Positions 25,289-34,261 of a stretch of 48,638 nucleotides of DNA are shown here, piece by piece (the stretch's first letter is position 1; every line of letters starts with the position of its first letter). The stretch comes from Flavobacterium sp. (GTDB lineage: Bacteria; Bacteroidota; Bacteroidia; Flavobacteriales; Flavobacteriaceae). The stretch spans positions 1-48,638 of the forward strand of contig NZ_JAIXWA010000073.1 of NCBI RefSeq assembly GCF_027482425.1, read 5' to 3'. The notes below the pieces were generated by a model, which was not told the origin of the DNA, made no database searches, and saw nothing but the letters and a program-made list of their open reading frames with translations. Made by a program: the position numbers and the translations under genes.

Positions 25289-26578
25289 ATGATATACCAA
25301 AGAAGTAGTGCGCTGTTTGCAGCCGCTGAAAAAGTAATTCCTGGAGGTGTAAACTCCCCAGTACGCGCTTTCAAAGGGGTAGGAGGTACTCCAATTTTTG
25401 TTAAATCGGCTAAAGGAGCCTATTTGTATGACGAAGACGGCCATCGTTTGATTGATTACATCAATTCGTGGGGTCCCATGATTTTAGGGCATGCCTATGA
25501 ACCCGTAATTAAAGCCATCAAAGAACGTGCTGAAAAAGGAACCTCTTTTGGTATGCCGACCGAGTTGGAAACTCAAATTGCGCAGCTAGCTATTGCTATG
25601 GTGCCCAATATTGATAAAATTCGTTTTGTAAATTCAGGAACAGAAGCCTGTATGAGTGCTATTCGTTTAGCCCGTGGGTTTACAAAACGCGATAAAATTA
25701 TCAAATTTGCAGGGTGTTACCATGGACATTCGGATTCATTTTTAATTCAAGCCGGTAGTGGTGCAAGTACATTTGGGACTCCCAACAGCCCCGGAGTTAC
25801 GCAAGGAACCGCCAAAGACACTTTATTGGCGCCGTATAATAACTTATCCGCAGTTGCCGATTTATTTGCAGCCAATCCGCAAGAAATTGCTGCGATAATT
25901 GTGGAACCTGTTGCTGGAAATATGGGGTGTGTGCCGCCTTTACCTGGATTTCTAGAAGGACTTCGTGAATTATGTTCGAAACAAGGAGCACTTTTAATTT
26001 TTGATGAAGTAATGACCGGCTTTCGACTTGCTGCTGGTGGAGTACAAGAACGCTTATCCATCGCGGCTGATATCGTTTGTTTTGGAAAAGTAATTGGAGG
26101 TGGACTTCCTGTGGGGGCTTTTGCGGCAAGAGAAGAAATTATGAATTATTTAGCTCCTGTCGGTCCTGTATATCAAGCGGGAACATTAAGCGGAAATCCT
26201 TTAGCCATGGCAGCGGGTTTGGCGATGTTGACCGCCTTACATGAGGATGTAGCTGTTTTTAATCGCATAGATCAAAAAACGGCGTATTTACATGAAGGAA
26301 TAGCTACGGTTTTACAGAAAACGGGTCTGCCCCATACCATTAATCGTTTAGGGTCTATGATTTCGCTACATTTTGACGAAACTCCAGTCATTGATTTTGA
26401 AACGGCTAAAAAAGGAGATAACGAACGTTTTAAAGCATTTTTTCACGGCATGTTGCATGAAGGCATTTACATTGCTCCTTCCGCCTATGAAACGTGGTTT
26501 ATCACAGATGCATTAACCTTTGAAGATTTAGATACCACCATTGAAGCGGTGGCTAAAGTAACCGCTGCATTGAAATAA
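25289..26578 (+). CDS. hemL: Glutamate-1-semialdehyde 2,1-aminomutase
   Basis: A 429-residue class III aminotransferase of the normal HemL length. Markers are [20 protein letters not shown] at the N-terminus, [17 protein letters not shown], the PLP-binding [14 protein letters not shown] with Lys267, and [15 protein letters not shown]. It makes 5-aminolevulinate from glutamate-1-semialdehyde, the C5 route to tetrapyrroles. It starts 1 bp after the glucosaminidase stop, so translation is probably coupled. A strong bidirectional terminator follows. Confidence 0.96.
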   Translation: MIYQRSSALFAAAEKVIPGGVNSPVRAFKGVGGTPIFVKSAKGAYLYDEDGHRLIDYINSWGPMILGHAYEPVIKAIKERAEKGTSFGMPTELETQIAQLAIAMVPNIDKIRFVNSGTEACMSAIRLARGFTKRDKIIKFAGCYHGHSDSFLIQAGSGASTFGTPNSPGVTQGTAKDTLLAPYNNLSAVADLFAANPQEIAAIIVEPVAGNMGCVPPLPGFLEGLRELCSKQGALLIFDEVMTGFRLAAGGVQERLSIAADIVCFGKVIGGGLPVGAFAAREEIMNYLAPVGPVYQAGTLSGNPLAMAAGLAMLTALHEDVAVFNRIDQKTAYLHEGIATVLQKTGLPHTINRLGSMISLHFDETPVIDFETAKKGDNERFKAFFHGMLHEGIYIAPSAYETWFITDALTFEDLDTTIEAVAKVTAALK

Positions 26579-26606
26579 AAAAAGCTCCGAATGGAGCTTT
26601 TATTTT
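26575..26606. terminator. Bidirectional intrinsic terminator between hemL and a convergent gene
   Basis: Stem aaagctcc / ggagcttt with loop gaat, an A-run before and a T-rich run after. It serves hemL on the plus strand and the small gene at 26607 on the minus strand. Confidence 0.85.
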
Positions 26607-26945
26607 TTATTTTATTTTCTTACCGATGAGTCGGTTAAAAAGTTCTGAATTGGCTTCCAACTGTGCCATTTGCTGGAGTGAAAGCGTTCCACGTATCTTT
26701 GCTTCTATGACACGGCTCATTTCAAGCTTTCGCTCAGCAGAAAGATTTTTATTGTCTAATACTTCGTATTTCATTTCGAAAAGTCTGAAAAAATCTTCGT
26801 GTTGATTTTCGGGTAAATTTACCGCATTAGCTAAAGCAACCAAATCGTTTTTCGCTTTGGCTTGTAGCGATAATTCTGTCTCTTGAGCCGACATGCTTAG
26901 CGTCGCAACCATACAGAAAGCAACAGCAAGGAGTAATTTTTTCAT
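26607..26945 (-). CDS. Small secreted protein, Spy/CpxP-like layout
   Basis: A 112-residue protein with a signal peptide (MKKLLLAVAFCMVATLSMSAQ). The mature part is helical and Gln/Glu/Lys-rich. It ends QLEANSELFNRLIGKKIK, close to the end of the gene at 27485 (QALKANTELYQRLIFYKG), so the two are paralogues. The layout suggests a periplasmic helical protein of the Spy/CpxP (LTxxQ) type, but no exact LTxxQ is seen and the function is inferred only from form. It has its own -7 box upstream. Confidence 0.7.
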   Translation of the reverse strand: MKKLLLAVAFCMVATLSMSAQETELSLQAKAKNDLVALANAVNLPENQHEDFFRLFEMKYEVLDNKNLSAERKLEMSRVIEAKIRGTLSLQQMAQLEANSELFNRLIGKKIK

Positions 26946-26971
26946 GACTTTAAATTTCTAAAAATGATAAC

Positions 26972-27002
26972 CAAAGGTAAACTATTTTGCTAAAAATCCA
27001 AA
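26972..27002 (-). promoter_or_regulatory. Promoter of the small secreted protein gene
   Basis: On the minus strand TACCTTTG (26979-26972) is a -7 box matching TAnnTTTG. A TTTGG at 27002-26998 stands 18 bp upstream as the -33 element. Confidence 0.65.
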
Positions 27003-27074
27003 AAAAATCAAAAGAATGAATGTTTTAGTTTTTAAACTAAAGAGAATTTTGAGGATCAGGAGTTCGTTTACGCT

Positions 27075-27457
27075 TTAATCAAGCTTCAAATTTTGGTATT
27101 GTGTTTCTGTGAGGATCTTCTTCATCACTACTTTAAAAGAATCTTTTTCTGCTTGTCTCTCTCGACGCTCTTGTAATTGTTATTTATCATCAATCGGCTA
27201 TCGTCTTTTTTTTCTTATAATACGGCGACAAGGACTTCACGACTACGGACAACTTTTTCAATATGCAGTCTCATTTTTACCGCTTGTCCCGGTTCCAAAA
27301 CGATCTCTTTCGTAAAGCGCTTATACAATACCGTCACTTTCTCTTCAAAAGTTAATTTTTGTAGCCTTCTTGATTTTTGGAGTTATACCATGGAAATATA
27401 TCCCAACAAAAGGGTAACTATCACGACAATTAATGAAGATGAACTTTTAAAATTTAT
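27075..27457 (-). pseudogene. Decayed Spy/CpxP-like secreted protein gene
   Basis: Three pieces on the minus strand line up as one broken gene. From 27457, an ATA (a likely mutated ATG) opens NFKSSSSLIVVIVTLLLGYI, a signal-peptide-like stretch that ends at a TAA (27385-27383). The same frame resumes LQKLTFEEKVTVLYKRFTKE and EPGQAVKMRLHIEKV to a TAA at 27217-27215. After a frame change, QLQERRERQAEKDSFKVVMK then KILTETQYQNLKLD runs from 27179 to the stop at 27075. The order (signal peptide, LTFEEKV...LT-type helix, QYQNLK end) fits a Spy/CpxP-like protein. Two stops, one frameshift and a lost start make it dead. It lies between two intact relatives on the same strand. Confidence 0.75.
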
Positions 27458-27484
27458 AGTACAAAAAGAAAATGTATTATTAAT

Positions 27485-27826
27485 TTATCCTTTGTAAAAT
27501 ATGAGTCTTTGATATAATTCAGTATTCGCTTTCAAAGCTTGACGTTGCTCGTCGTTTAATCCTGAAAGTAATTTAGTCCCATAGCGCTCGTAAATTGCTT
27601 TTTTCGTCGATTCATCCGCAGCACTTTGGACTTGTTCCGCGCGCAAAATGAAAAGTTGAGTAAAACTCGTTTTTAAGTTGTCGTCTAATTTAACCACTTT
27701 TAATAAAGCCTCCATTTCGGTAGCGGCTATCTCTTTAGGTTGTAATGCAACCGTGTTTTGTTTATCTTGAGCTGAGCTCAACTGAACAGCTAAAAAAGCA
27801 AGTAATGCAAAGACAATTTTTTTCAT
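27485..27826 (-). CDS. Small secreted protein, Spy/CpxP-like layout
   Basis: A 113-residue protein with a signal peptide (MKKIVFALLAFLAVQLSSAQ). The mature part is helical and ends LNDEQRQALKANTELYQRLI, similar to the protein at 26607. I chose the ATG at 27826 because it starts the signal peptide; the frame extends 21 codons further up without support. A possible -7 box TATATTCG lies at 27853-27846 on the minus strand. It lies 63 bp downstream of lysS on the same strand. The function is unknown; a periplasmic stress or chaperone-like role is only a guess from form. Confidence 0.7.
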   Translation of the reverse strand: MKKIVFALLAFLAVQLSSAQDKQNTVALQPKEIAATEMEALLKVVKLDDNLKTSFTQLFILRAEQVQSAADESTKKAIYERYGTKLLSGLNDEQRQALKANTELYQRLIFYKG

Positions 27827-27889
27827 AATGTTAGAATTTAAAAAGCGAATATAACAATATATTTTATACCATTTATAGGTTTCAAGCAA

Positions 27890-29578
27890 TTAAGTCAAAT
27901 GAACGGTTTTTGATTCACCTTCAACGATTACTTTGACCATGCCTAATTTACTTAATCCTTTCATGGCGGCATCCCATTTTTTTCCACTTAACTGAGATTT
28001 TTCTTTTAACTGAGCTAGGGGTTGTCCGTCTTCTGTTTTGAGAAGTAAGAGGATTACTTTTTCTTCTTCCGAGAGCTCAATGGCTTTCTTTTCGGGACGC
28101 ATTTGCGGAAAAAACAATACTTCTTGAATGGAGGCATTGTTGGTGAGGAACATAATTAAGCGGTCCATACCAATGCCCAATCCCGAAGTGGGTGGCATGC
28201 CAAATTCAAGCGCGCGCAAAAAGTCTTGATCGATAAACATGGCTTCATCGTCTCCTTTTTCGGCCAATTTCATTTGCGCTTCAAAACGTTCCCGCTGGTC
28301 GATAGGGTCATTTAATTCAGAATAGGCATTGGCGATTTCTTTGCCGCACACCATTAATTCAAAACGTTCGGTCAATTCAGGATTGTCGCGATGCGATTTA
28401 CACAAGGGCGACATTTCTTTAGGGTAATCAGTGATGAAGGTGGGTTGGATAAAATTACCTTCGCATTTTGCCCCAAAAATTTCATCGATGAGCTTTCCTT
28501 TCCCCATCGTTTCGTTGACTTCGATACCCATCGATTGGGCAGCTTCACGCAACTCTTCTTCAGATTTTCCCGTAATATCAAAGCCCGTAAATTTATGAAT
28601 GGCCTCAGTCATTGAAATGCGTGCGTATGGGGCTTTGAAATCGACCGTGTGTTCTCCAAAGGTGGCTTGTGTCGTTCCATTCACTTGTAATGCGCAGTAT
28701 TCCAGCAACTTTTCGGTGAATTCCATCATCCAATGGTAATCTTTGTAGGCCACATAAATTTCCATAGCTGTAAATTCAGGATTGTGGGTGCGATCCATCC
28801 CTTCATTTCGGAAATTTTTGGAAAATTCATAAACACCATCAAAACCGCCTACAATCAATCGTTTTAAATACAATTCATTGGCAATACGCATGTAAAGAGG
28901 AATGTCCAGCGAATTGTGGTGCGTAATAAACGGTCGCGCGGCAGCACCTCCTGGAATGGATTGCAAAATCGGAGTCTCTACTTCTAAATAGCCAGCATCG
29001 TTAAAAAACGTTCGCATGGCTTGAAATAGCTTGGTTCGTTTGACAAAAACCTCTTTCACCTGAGGATTCACAACCAAATCGACGTAACGCATACGATAGC
29101 GAAGTTCAGAGTCAGTAAACGCGTCGAATGTTTTTCCTTGGTCATCCGTTTTGGGCATGGGTAAGGGGCGAAGTGTTTTACTTAAAAAAGTAAATTGGTG
29201 CACCATGATTGATTTTTCCCCTACTTTAGTGTAAAACAATTCGCCTTCTACACCAATAAAATCTCCTAAATCGGTGAGTTTTCGAAAAACAGTAGTATAT
29301 AATGTTTTGTCTTCGCCTGGACAAAGGGTGTCTCGGTTAAAGTACAATTGAATTCGTCCTTCACTGTCTTGTAATTCAGCAAATGCGGCTTTTCCTTGGT
29401 CACGAACACTCATTAAGCGTCCCGCAACAACCACTTTTTTGCCTTCCTCAAAGGATTCCTTGACCTGTTTAGAGGTGTGATCTACGGGGAAAAGTTGAGC
29501 AGGATAGGGGTTAATGCCTAAGTTGCGTAGTTGATTGAGTTTTTCTCTGCGAATTTGCTCTTGTTCGGACAGTTGCAT
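27890..29578 (-). CDS. lysS: Lysyl-tRNA synthetase, class II
   Basis: A 562-residue class II LysRS. An OB-fold anticodon-binding domain spans about residues 50-150, and the catalytic domain spans about 170-490 (EVETPILQSIPGGAAARPF, KNFRNEGMDRTHNPEF of motif 2, GLGIGMDRLIMFL of motif 3). It is about 55 residues longer than E. coli LysS. The extra C-terminus (LSEEEKVILLLLKTEDGQPL, then GLSKLGMVKVIVEGESKTVHL) looks like a small winged-helix-like domain, which is usual in Bacteroidota LysRS. It has its own promoter at 29598-29628. Confidence 0.97.
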   Translation of the reverse strand: MQLSEQEQIRREKLNQLRNLGINPYPAQLFPVDHTSKQVKESFEEGKKVVVAGRLMSVRDQGKAAFAELQDSEGRIQLYFNRDTLCPGEDKTLYTTVFRKLTDLGDFIGVEGELFYTKVGEKSIMVHQFTFLSKTLRPLPMPKTDDQGKTFDAFTDSELRYRMRYVDLVVNPQVKEVFVKRTKLFQAMRTFFNDAGYLEVETPILQSIPGGAAARPFITHHNSLDIPLYMRIANELYLKRLIVGGFDGVYEFSKNFRNEGMDRTHNPEFTAMEIYVAYKDYHWMMEFTEKLLEYCALQVNGTTQATFGEHTVDFKAPYARISMTEAIHKFTGFDITGKSEEELREAAQSMGIEVNETMGKGKLIDEIFGAKCEGNFIQPTFITDYPKEMSPLCKSHRDNPELTERFELMVCGKEIANAYSELNDPIDQRERFEAQMKLAEKGDDEAMFIDQDFLRALEFGMPPTSGLGIGMDRLIMFLTNNASIQEVLFFPQMRPEKKAIELSEEEKVILLLLKTEDGQPLAQLKEKSQLSGKKWDAAMKGLSKLGMVKVIVEGESKTVHLT

Positions 29579-29597
29579 AATTGGAAAATTAAGGGGT

Positions 29598-29628
29598 CAA
29601 AGATAATTTATTGTTTAAGAACTACCAA
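29598..29628 (-). promoter_or_regulatory. Promoter of lysS
   Basis: On the minus strand TATCTTTG (29605-29598) fits TAnnTTTG, and TTGG (29628-29625) stands 19 bp upstream, the usual Bacteroidota spacing. The -7 box ends 19 bp before the lysS ATG. Confidence 0.75.
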
Positions 29629-29685
29629 CTGCCCTGTCGATTTAATAAACCCTTGCAAATTCATCCTCATTTTCTTGCTCCTTTG

Positions 29686-29693
29686 TATCTTTG
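29686..29693 (+). promoter_or_regulatory. -7 promoter element of lipB
   Basis: TATCTTTG matches TAnnTTTG and ends 24 bp before the lipB ATG. No clear -33 element stands at 19 bp. Confidence 0.6.
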
Positions 29694-29717
29694 TGAGATA
29701 AAAGGAACCTTCACGGG

Positions 29718-30413
29718 ATGAATAAAGAAGTGCATTTTCAAAACTTGGGCATACGCGATTATAAAGATACATGGGATTATCAGGAAAAATTGTTTGCGGA
29801 TATCGTAGCCGACAAAATGGAAAAACGAACAAATCCAGAGCAACGTACCGAAAATTATTTTTTAACCGTGTCGCATCCACATGTATATACTTTAGGGAAG
29901 AGCGGTGATTTGTCCAATCTTTTATTGAATGAAAAGCAACTGGAATCAAAAGGGGCTACCTTTTATAAAATTAATCGAGGGGGTGATATCACGTATCATG
30001 GGCCAGGGCAACTAGTAGGGTATCCTATTTTAGACTTAGAAAATTTTTTTACCGATATACATAAATATTTACGACTTCTAGAAGAAACTATAATTCTCGT
30101 TTTGGCGGAATATGGATTGAAAGGCGAACGAAGCCCTGGCGAAACCGGAGTTTGGCTCGATGTTGGAACGCCATTTGCGCGAAAAATTTGTGCCATGGGT
30201 GTTCGGGCGAGTCGTTGGGTAACCATGCATGGTTTTGCCTTAAATGTAAATACCGATTTAGGTTTTTTTGACCACATTATACCATGTGGTATTCGAGGCA
30301 AAGGCGTAACGTCATTGCATGTTGAATTGCAAAGAGTAGTCGATGAACGTGAGATAGAGCAACATATTCTACGGTATTTTTCGCAATTATTTGAAGCGAA
30401 AATAGTGACTTAA
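29718..30413 (+). CDS. lipB: Octanoyl-ACP:protein octanoyltransferase
   Basis: A 231-residue LipB. It has the family motif [18 protein letters not shown] (about residues 88-105), the lysine region [10 protein letters not shown], and the acyl-thioester Cys190 in [11 protein letters not shown]. It transfers octanoate from ACP to lipoyl domains such as that of the E2 at 6202, before LipA adds sulfur. The stop codon overlaps the last codon of the convergent rnhB by 4 bp, so no separate terminator fits between them. Confidence 0.95.
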   Translation: MNKEVHFQNLGIRDYKDTWDYQEKLFADIVADKMEKRTNPEQRTENYFLTVSHPHVYTLGKSGDLSNLLLNEKQLESKGATFYKINRGGDITYHGPGQLVGYPILDLENFFTDIHKYLRLLEETIILVLAEYGLKGERSPGETGVWLDVGTPFARKICAMGVRASRWVTMHGFALNVNTDLGFFDHIIPCGIRGKGVTSLHVELQRVVDEREIEQHILRYFSQLFEAKIVT

Positions 30414-31015
30414 AAATCAAAGTCTAACGATAATTGGTCGGGTAAGAGGCGAAAGCTCTTCCGGTGGTAAGGCGTTATACCGTATTGGCGAATAGCATCG
30501 CGGTGCTCTTCGGTTGGATATCCCTTATTTTTATTCCATTGATACATAGGGTATTCTTCATGAATTCGATTCATATATGCATCTCTGTAGGTTTTTGCTA
30601 AAATGGAAGCTGCAGCGATGCTCAAATATTTTCCATCCCCCTTTATTATAGTTTGAAAAGGAATTTCGCCCATGGGTTTGAATCGGTTCCCGTCTACAAT
30701 AATAAACTCGGGTTGCGGTGTAAGTTGAAGAATGCTTTCTTGCATGGCCTGGATTGAGGCGTTCAGTATGTTTATTTCATCAATGATTTTGGGTTCTAAA
30801 TGAACTACATGGCAACTGATGGCTTCTTTTTGAATGATTGGCGCCAAAGCAGTGCGCTGTTTTTCGGTAAGTTTTTTCGAATCATTCAGAAGTGAGTTCT
30901 CAAAGTCTCTAGGCAAAATAACAGCAGCTGCGGTTACAGGGCCTGCCAAGCAACCTCTACCGGCTTCATCGGTTCCGCATTCCAAGATATAGTTCGAAAA
31001 ATAGTTGGCCAACAT
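30410..31015 (-). CDS. rnhB: Ribonuclease HII
   Basis: A 201-residue RNase HII. The N-terminal [14 protein letters not shown] supplies Asp16 and Glu17. [10 protein letters not shown] (about residues 107-116) supplies the next acidic residue, and KTYRDAYM the last Asp. The C-terminus [12 protein letters not shown] is typical. It removes RNA primers and single ribonucleotides from DNA. It is convergent with lipB. Confidence 0.96.
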   Translation of the reverse strand: MLANYFSNYILECGTDEAGRGCLAGPVTAAAVILPRDFENSLLNDSKKLTEKQRTALAPIIQKEAISCHVVHLEPKIIDEINILNASIQAMQESILQLTPQPEFIIVDGNRFKPMGEIPFQTIIKGDGKYLSIAAASILAKTYRDAYMNRIHEEYPMYQWNKNKGYPTEEHRDAIRQYGITPYHRKSFRLLPDQLSLDFDF

Positions 31016-31212
31016 CGTGTTAAATAAAAATTAAATTAAAGTTAACGCAACTTTTTAAAGAAGGTTGCATCTATCAAGTGGGTTGCAACCACAAAGTTAT
31101 ACCAAAGCCGTTGAACTTTAACAAATGTAAACGCTAATATTCCGAAGTATTATTTGTTTATTTAAGAAATTATTAAGAAGTTTGCGGAATAACTAACTCA
31201 AATAAATTTAAT

Positions 31213-34200
31213 ATGAGATCGAAGTTCAAATGGATTTTTACGCTTTTACTAGCGTTTACAATGCAGTTTTCATTTGCACAGGAGAAAACTGTTACTGGTA
31301 CAGTTACCGATGGTAAGGTGTCATTACCTATGGCCAACGTAACTATTAAAGGTACCAAAAACGGGGTGCAAACCGACATGGATGGTAAATTCTCCATCAA
31401 AGCCAAACAAGGTGACGTTCTTGTAGTGTCGTACCAAGGGTATGATTCTAAAGAAGTCAAAGTAGGTGCTGCCAACAACTACGGCGTAGTGTTGAAGGAG
31501 GAGGCAAAAATCTTGGATGAAGTAGTCATCACCCAAGGGTACCGTTTGGTTACCAAAAAGACAGCAGTTGCTGCAACAGCGTCTGTGACTAACAAAACTA
31601 TTGAAAACCGTCCGAATGCCAACGTGATGAACACGCTTCAAGGGCAGTTAGCTGGGGTAAACATTACAGCAAGTACAGGGCAGCCTGGTGCTAAGTCAAC
31701 AGTTATCATCCGTGGGGTAGGTACTATTTCAGGTAACACTGACCCGTTGTATGTGATCGATGGTTTCCCAACCAATGCGGATAACTTCCGTTCATTGAAT
31801 CCTAACGATATTTCTTCTGTTGAGGTATTGAAAGATGCTTCTGCTATTACGGAATATGGTTCTCGTGGGGCGAATGGGGTAATTGTAATTAAAACTAAAA
31901 AAGGATCTTTTGGAGATGCTAAAACAAGTTTCCGTTACACGTCTGCAGTTGGTTTTACCGAGTTGCAAACGCCACGTTATGATTATGCAGATTCTCGTCA
32001 GTTGTTAACGATTGAAAAAGCAGCTGGTGCTGGTTTGGGAGCTACCCTTACTGATGCTGAAATTGCAGCTTTCAATGTGAATACAAACTGGGTAAATGAG
32101 TTCTTTGGAAAAGGTACTTTTACTTCCCACAACTTCAATATTGAGAACAGTTCTAAAAACTTAAATTCATTTACTTCTGTTGGTTATTTTGACCAAGAAG
32201 GGGTGTTGAAAACCACAGGTTTGAAGCGTTTTACTGTACGTAACAACATTAACGGGAAATCCGATAATGAGAAGTTTAAATATATGGTAAACTCTTTCGT
32301 AGGTTTCTCAAAAAACAATGAAGCTACTAACTTAGGGGGAGGAGCAGTAAACCGTAACTATGTATTAGGGGCTTATATTTCTGCACCTTACGTATCGCCT
32401 TCTACGTACGAAAATCCACAACAATTGTTTGATTTGTATCAAGCAGATGGTACGTTGTTGTACACGCCATTGTTCTTGATCGACAAATTAAGAACCTATA
32501 CGAACTTAACCGATGAAATTCGTGCCAGTGTGAATACAGAGTACTCTTACAAGTTATTGAAAGACTTAACTTTGCGTGGAAGAACTTCAGGAGAGTTGTT
32601 GCAGACTCGTTTTTCCCAGTCTGAGCATCCGATTTCTTTCAATGCTTTCTTATTCTTAGGAGCTGGTCAACAGTTTGGTGGGTTTGAAGATATGAACGCA
32701 CGTCGTGAATTCCGTTTCAACCAATTATGGCAAGCAGATTATTCAAAAACGTTCGGAAAACATACTGTTGATTTAGCAGGAAGTTTAGAGTACAACCATG
32801 CTCGTGCACAAACAAACAATTTCCGTCAACGTGGTTTGAATCCTCAGACTTTTGTACCGGGTACTGGTGCAGGATATTTGGTAGATACATCCGCCAATGA
32901 CTTCTATGTTCCGCAAGTCTCTGCATCTAATTTACGTTTAAACCGTATTTCTTATTTCGGGTCATTGAACTATGACTATAACAAAAAATACGGGGTAGCC
33001 TTATCGCTTCGTAGCGACCAAACAAGCCGTTTCTTGAATGCGTCTAAAGCATTTTACTCTATCGGTGGACGTTGGAATATCGATGAAGAAGCCTTCATGA
33101 AAAAATTAGAGTTTGTAAAAACATTGAAAATCCGTGGTTCTTACGGTACGGTAGGTAACGAGCGTATCATTGCTGGTACTGAGTTTGCTGGTTTAGTACC
33201 TCCAGGGTTCTTTGATGTGTATTCTGCAGCTAACAACGTTTACAACAACGGTTTAGGTTTTGGAATCAACTTCGGATATCCTGATTTACGTTGGGAAACT
33301 ACCACAATTTCAAACATCGGTTTTGACTTTGAATTGTTCAAAGGAAAACGTTTACGTGGTACATTTGATTATTATACCAAAAAATCATCGGATCAATATT
33401 TGTCCAAACCAGTATCTCCTTATGTAGGAACAACAAGTATTGTACAGAATACGGATACTTTTGTTAAAAACTCTGGTATCGAATTGAACTTGGCGTACGA
33501 TTTAATCAACAACCAAGATAAAGGAATGGTATTAACGCTACGTGGTAACGGAAGTATCAACAAGCAAGAAGTTGGTGGTTTAACTTCTCCAATTTTTGAC
33601 GGTTCTGCTCCTGCTTATATCACTCAAAATGGAGGTATGTTGGATGAGCCTTTTGTTTATCAATATGCAGGTGTAAACCCTGACAACGGGAACATGTTGT
33701 TTGTGGCTGCTGATGGTACATTGACTGAAACGCCAACTGATGCTGATCGTAGAGCTACAGGTAAAAACAGATTGCCACAAATTCAAGGTGGTTTCGGTTT
33801 TGACTTTGACTATAAAGGTTTCTTTACTTCTGCTACTTTCACCTATGCTTTCAAAGTATGGCGTTATGACTACGATTTGAACAACTTGTATGATCCATCT
33901 AACTTAGGTCAGTTCACTGTAGGTGCTGATTTATTGAATGCATGGACTCCAACGAACACGAATACAGATGTTCCTTCGTTGACAGCTACTAACTACGGTT
34001 TCGTAGATCAGTCTGATCGTTTCTTATGGGATGCTTCATATATTCGTTTGCGTAACTTACAAGTAGGTTACCGCGTTCCTAAGAAATTCTTAGAGAAAAC
34101 ATTTATTCGTGACGCTTCGATTACACTTCAAGGGGAAAACTTATTCAACATTACGCGTTGGCAAGGTTTCGATCCAGAAAGTGATCGTGATGCGGATGTA

Positions 34201-34254
34201 TACCAGTATCCAACACCAAGAATTTATACGTTAACGTTAGATGTTAGATTCTAA
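31213..34254 (+). CDS. SusC/RagA-family TonB-dependent outer-membrane transporter
   Basis: A 1013-residue SusC-like protein. It has a signal peptide (MRSKFKWIFTLLLAFTMQFSFAQ), a carboxypeptidase-regulatory-like beta-sandwich (about residues 26-95, VTGTVTDGKVSLPMANVTIK, FSIKAKQGDVLVVSYQGYD), and a TonB-box-like EVVITQGY at about 104-111. The plug domain (about 120-230) has VIIRGVGTISGNTDPLYVID and EVLKDASAITEYGSRGANGV. A beta-barrel ends in an aromatic residue (LDVRF). It imports oligomeric nutrients with its SusD partner, 7 bp downstream. No sugar-active enzyme gene is adjacent. The nearest enzyme is a secreted protease, so peptide uptake (RagAB-like) is a reasonable inference. The 200 bp upstream hold the promoter. 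Confidence 0.95.
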   Translation: MRSKFKWIFTLLLAFTMQFSFAQEKTVTGTVTDGKVSLPMANVTIKGTKNGVQTDMDGKFSIKAKQGDVLVVSYQGYDSKEVKVGAANNYGVVLKEEAKILDEVVITQGYRLVTKKTAVAATASVTNKTIENRPNANVMNTLQGQLAGVNITASTGQPGAKSTVIIRGVGTISGNTDPLYVIDGFPTNADNFRSLNPNDISSVEVLKDASAITEYGSRGANGVIVIKTKKGSFGDAKTSFRYTSAVGFTELQTPRYDYADSRQLLTIEKAAGAGLGATLTDAEIAAFNVNTNWVNEFFGKGTFTSHNFNIENSSKNLNSFTSVGYFDQEGVLKTTGLKRFTVRNNINGKSDNEKFKYMVNSFVGFSKNNEATNLGGGAVNRNYVLGAYISAPYVSPSTYENPQQLFDLYQADGTLLYTPLFLIDKLRTYTNLTDEIRASVNTEYSYKLLKDLTLRGRTSGELLQTRFSQSEHPISFNAFLFLGAGQQFGGFEDMNARREFRFNQLWQADYSKTFGKHTVDLAGSLEYNHARAQTNNFRQRGLNPQTFVPGTGAGYLVDTSANDFYVPQVSASNLRLNRISYFGSLNYDYNKKYGVALSLRSDQTSRFLNASKAFYSIGGRWNIDEEAFMKKLEFVKTLKIRGSYGTVGNERIIAGTEFAGLVPPGFFDVYSAANNVYNNGLGFGINFGYPDLRWETTTISNIGFDFELFKGKRLRGTFDYYTKKSSDQYLSKPVSPYVGTTSIVQNTDTFVKNSGIELNLAYDLINNQDKGMVLTLRGNGSINKQEVGGLTSPIFDGSAPAYITQNGGMLDEPFVYQYAGVNPDNGNMLFVAADGTLTETPTDADRRATGKNRLPQIQGGFGFDFDYKGFFTSATFTYAFKVWRYDYDLNNLYDPSNLGQFTVGADLLNAWTPTNTNTDVPSLTATNYGFVDQSDRFLWDASYIRLRNLQVGYRVPKKFLEKTFIRDASITLQGENLFNITRWQGFDPESDRDADVYQYPTPRIYTLTLDVRF

Positions 34255-34261
34255 AAAAAAA

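Noticed and set aside
27109..27497. Two plus-strand frames between the small secreted genes
   Set aside because: They are shadows of the decayed minus-strand Spy/CpxP-like gene; the minus-strand pieces show signal peptide and family-like order.
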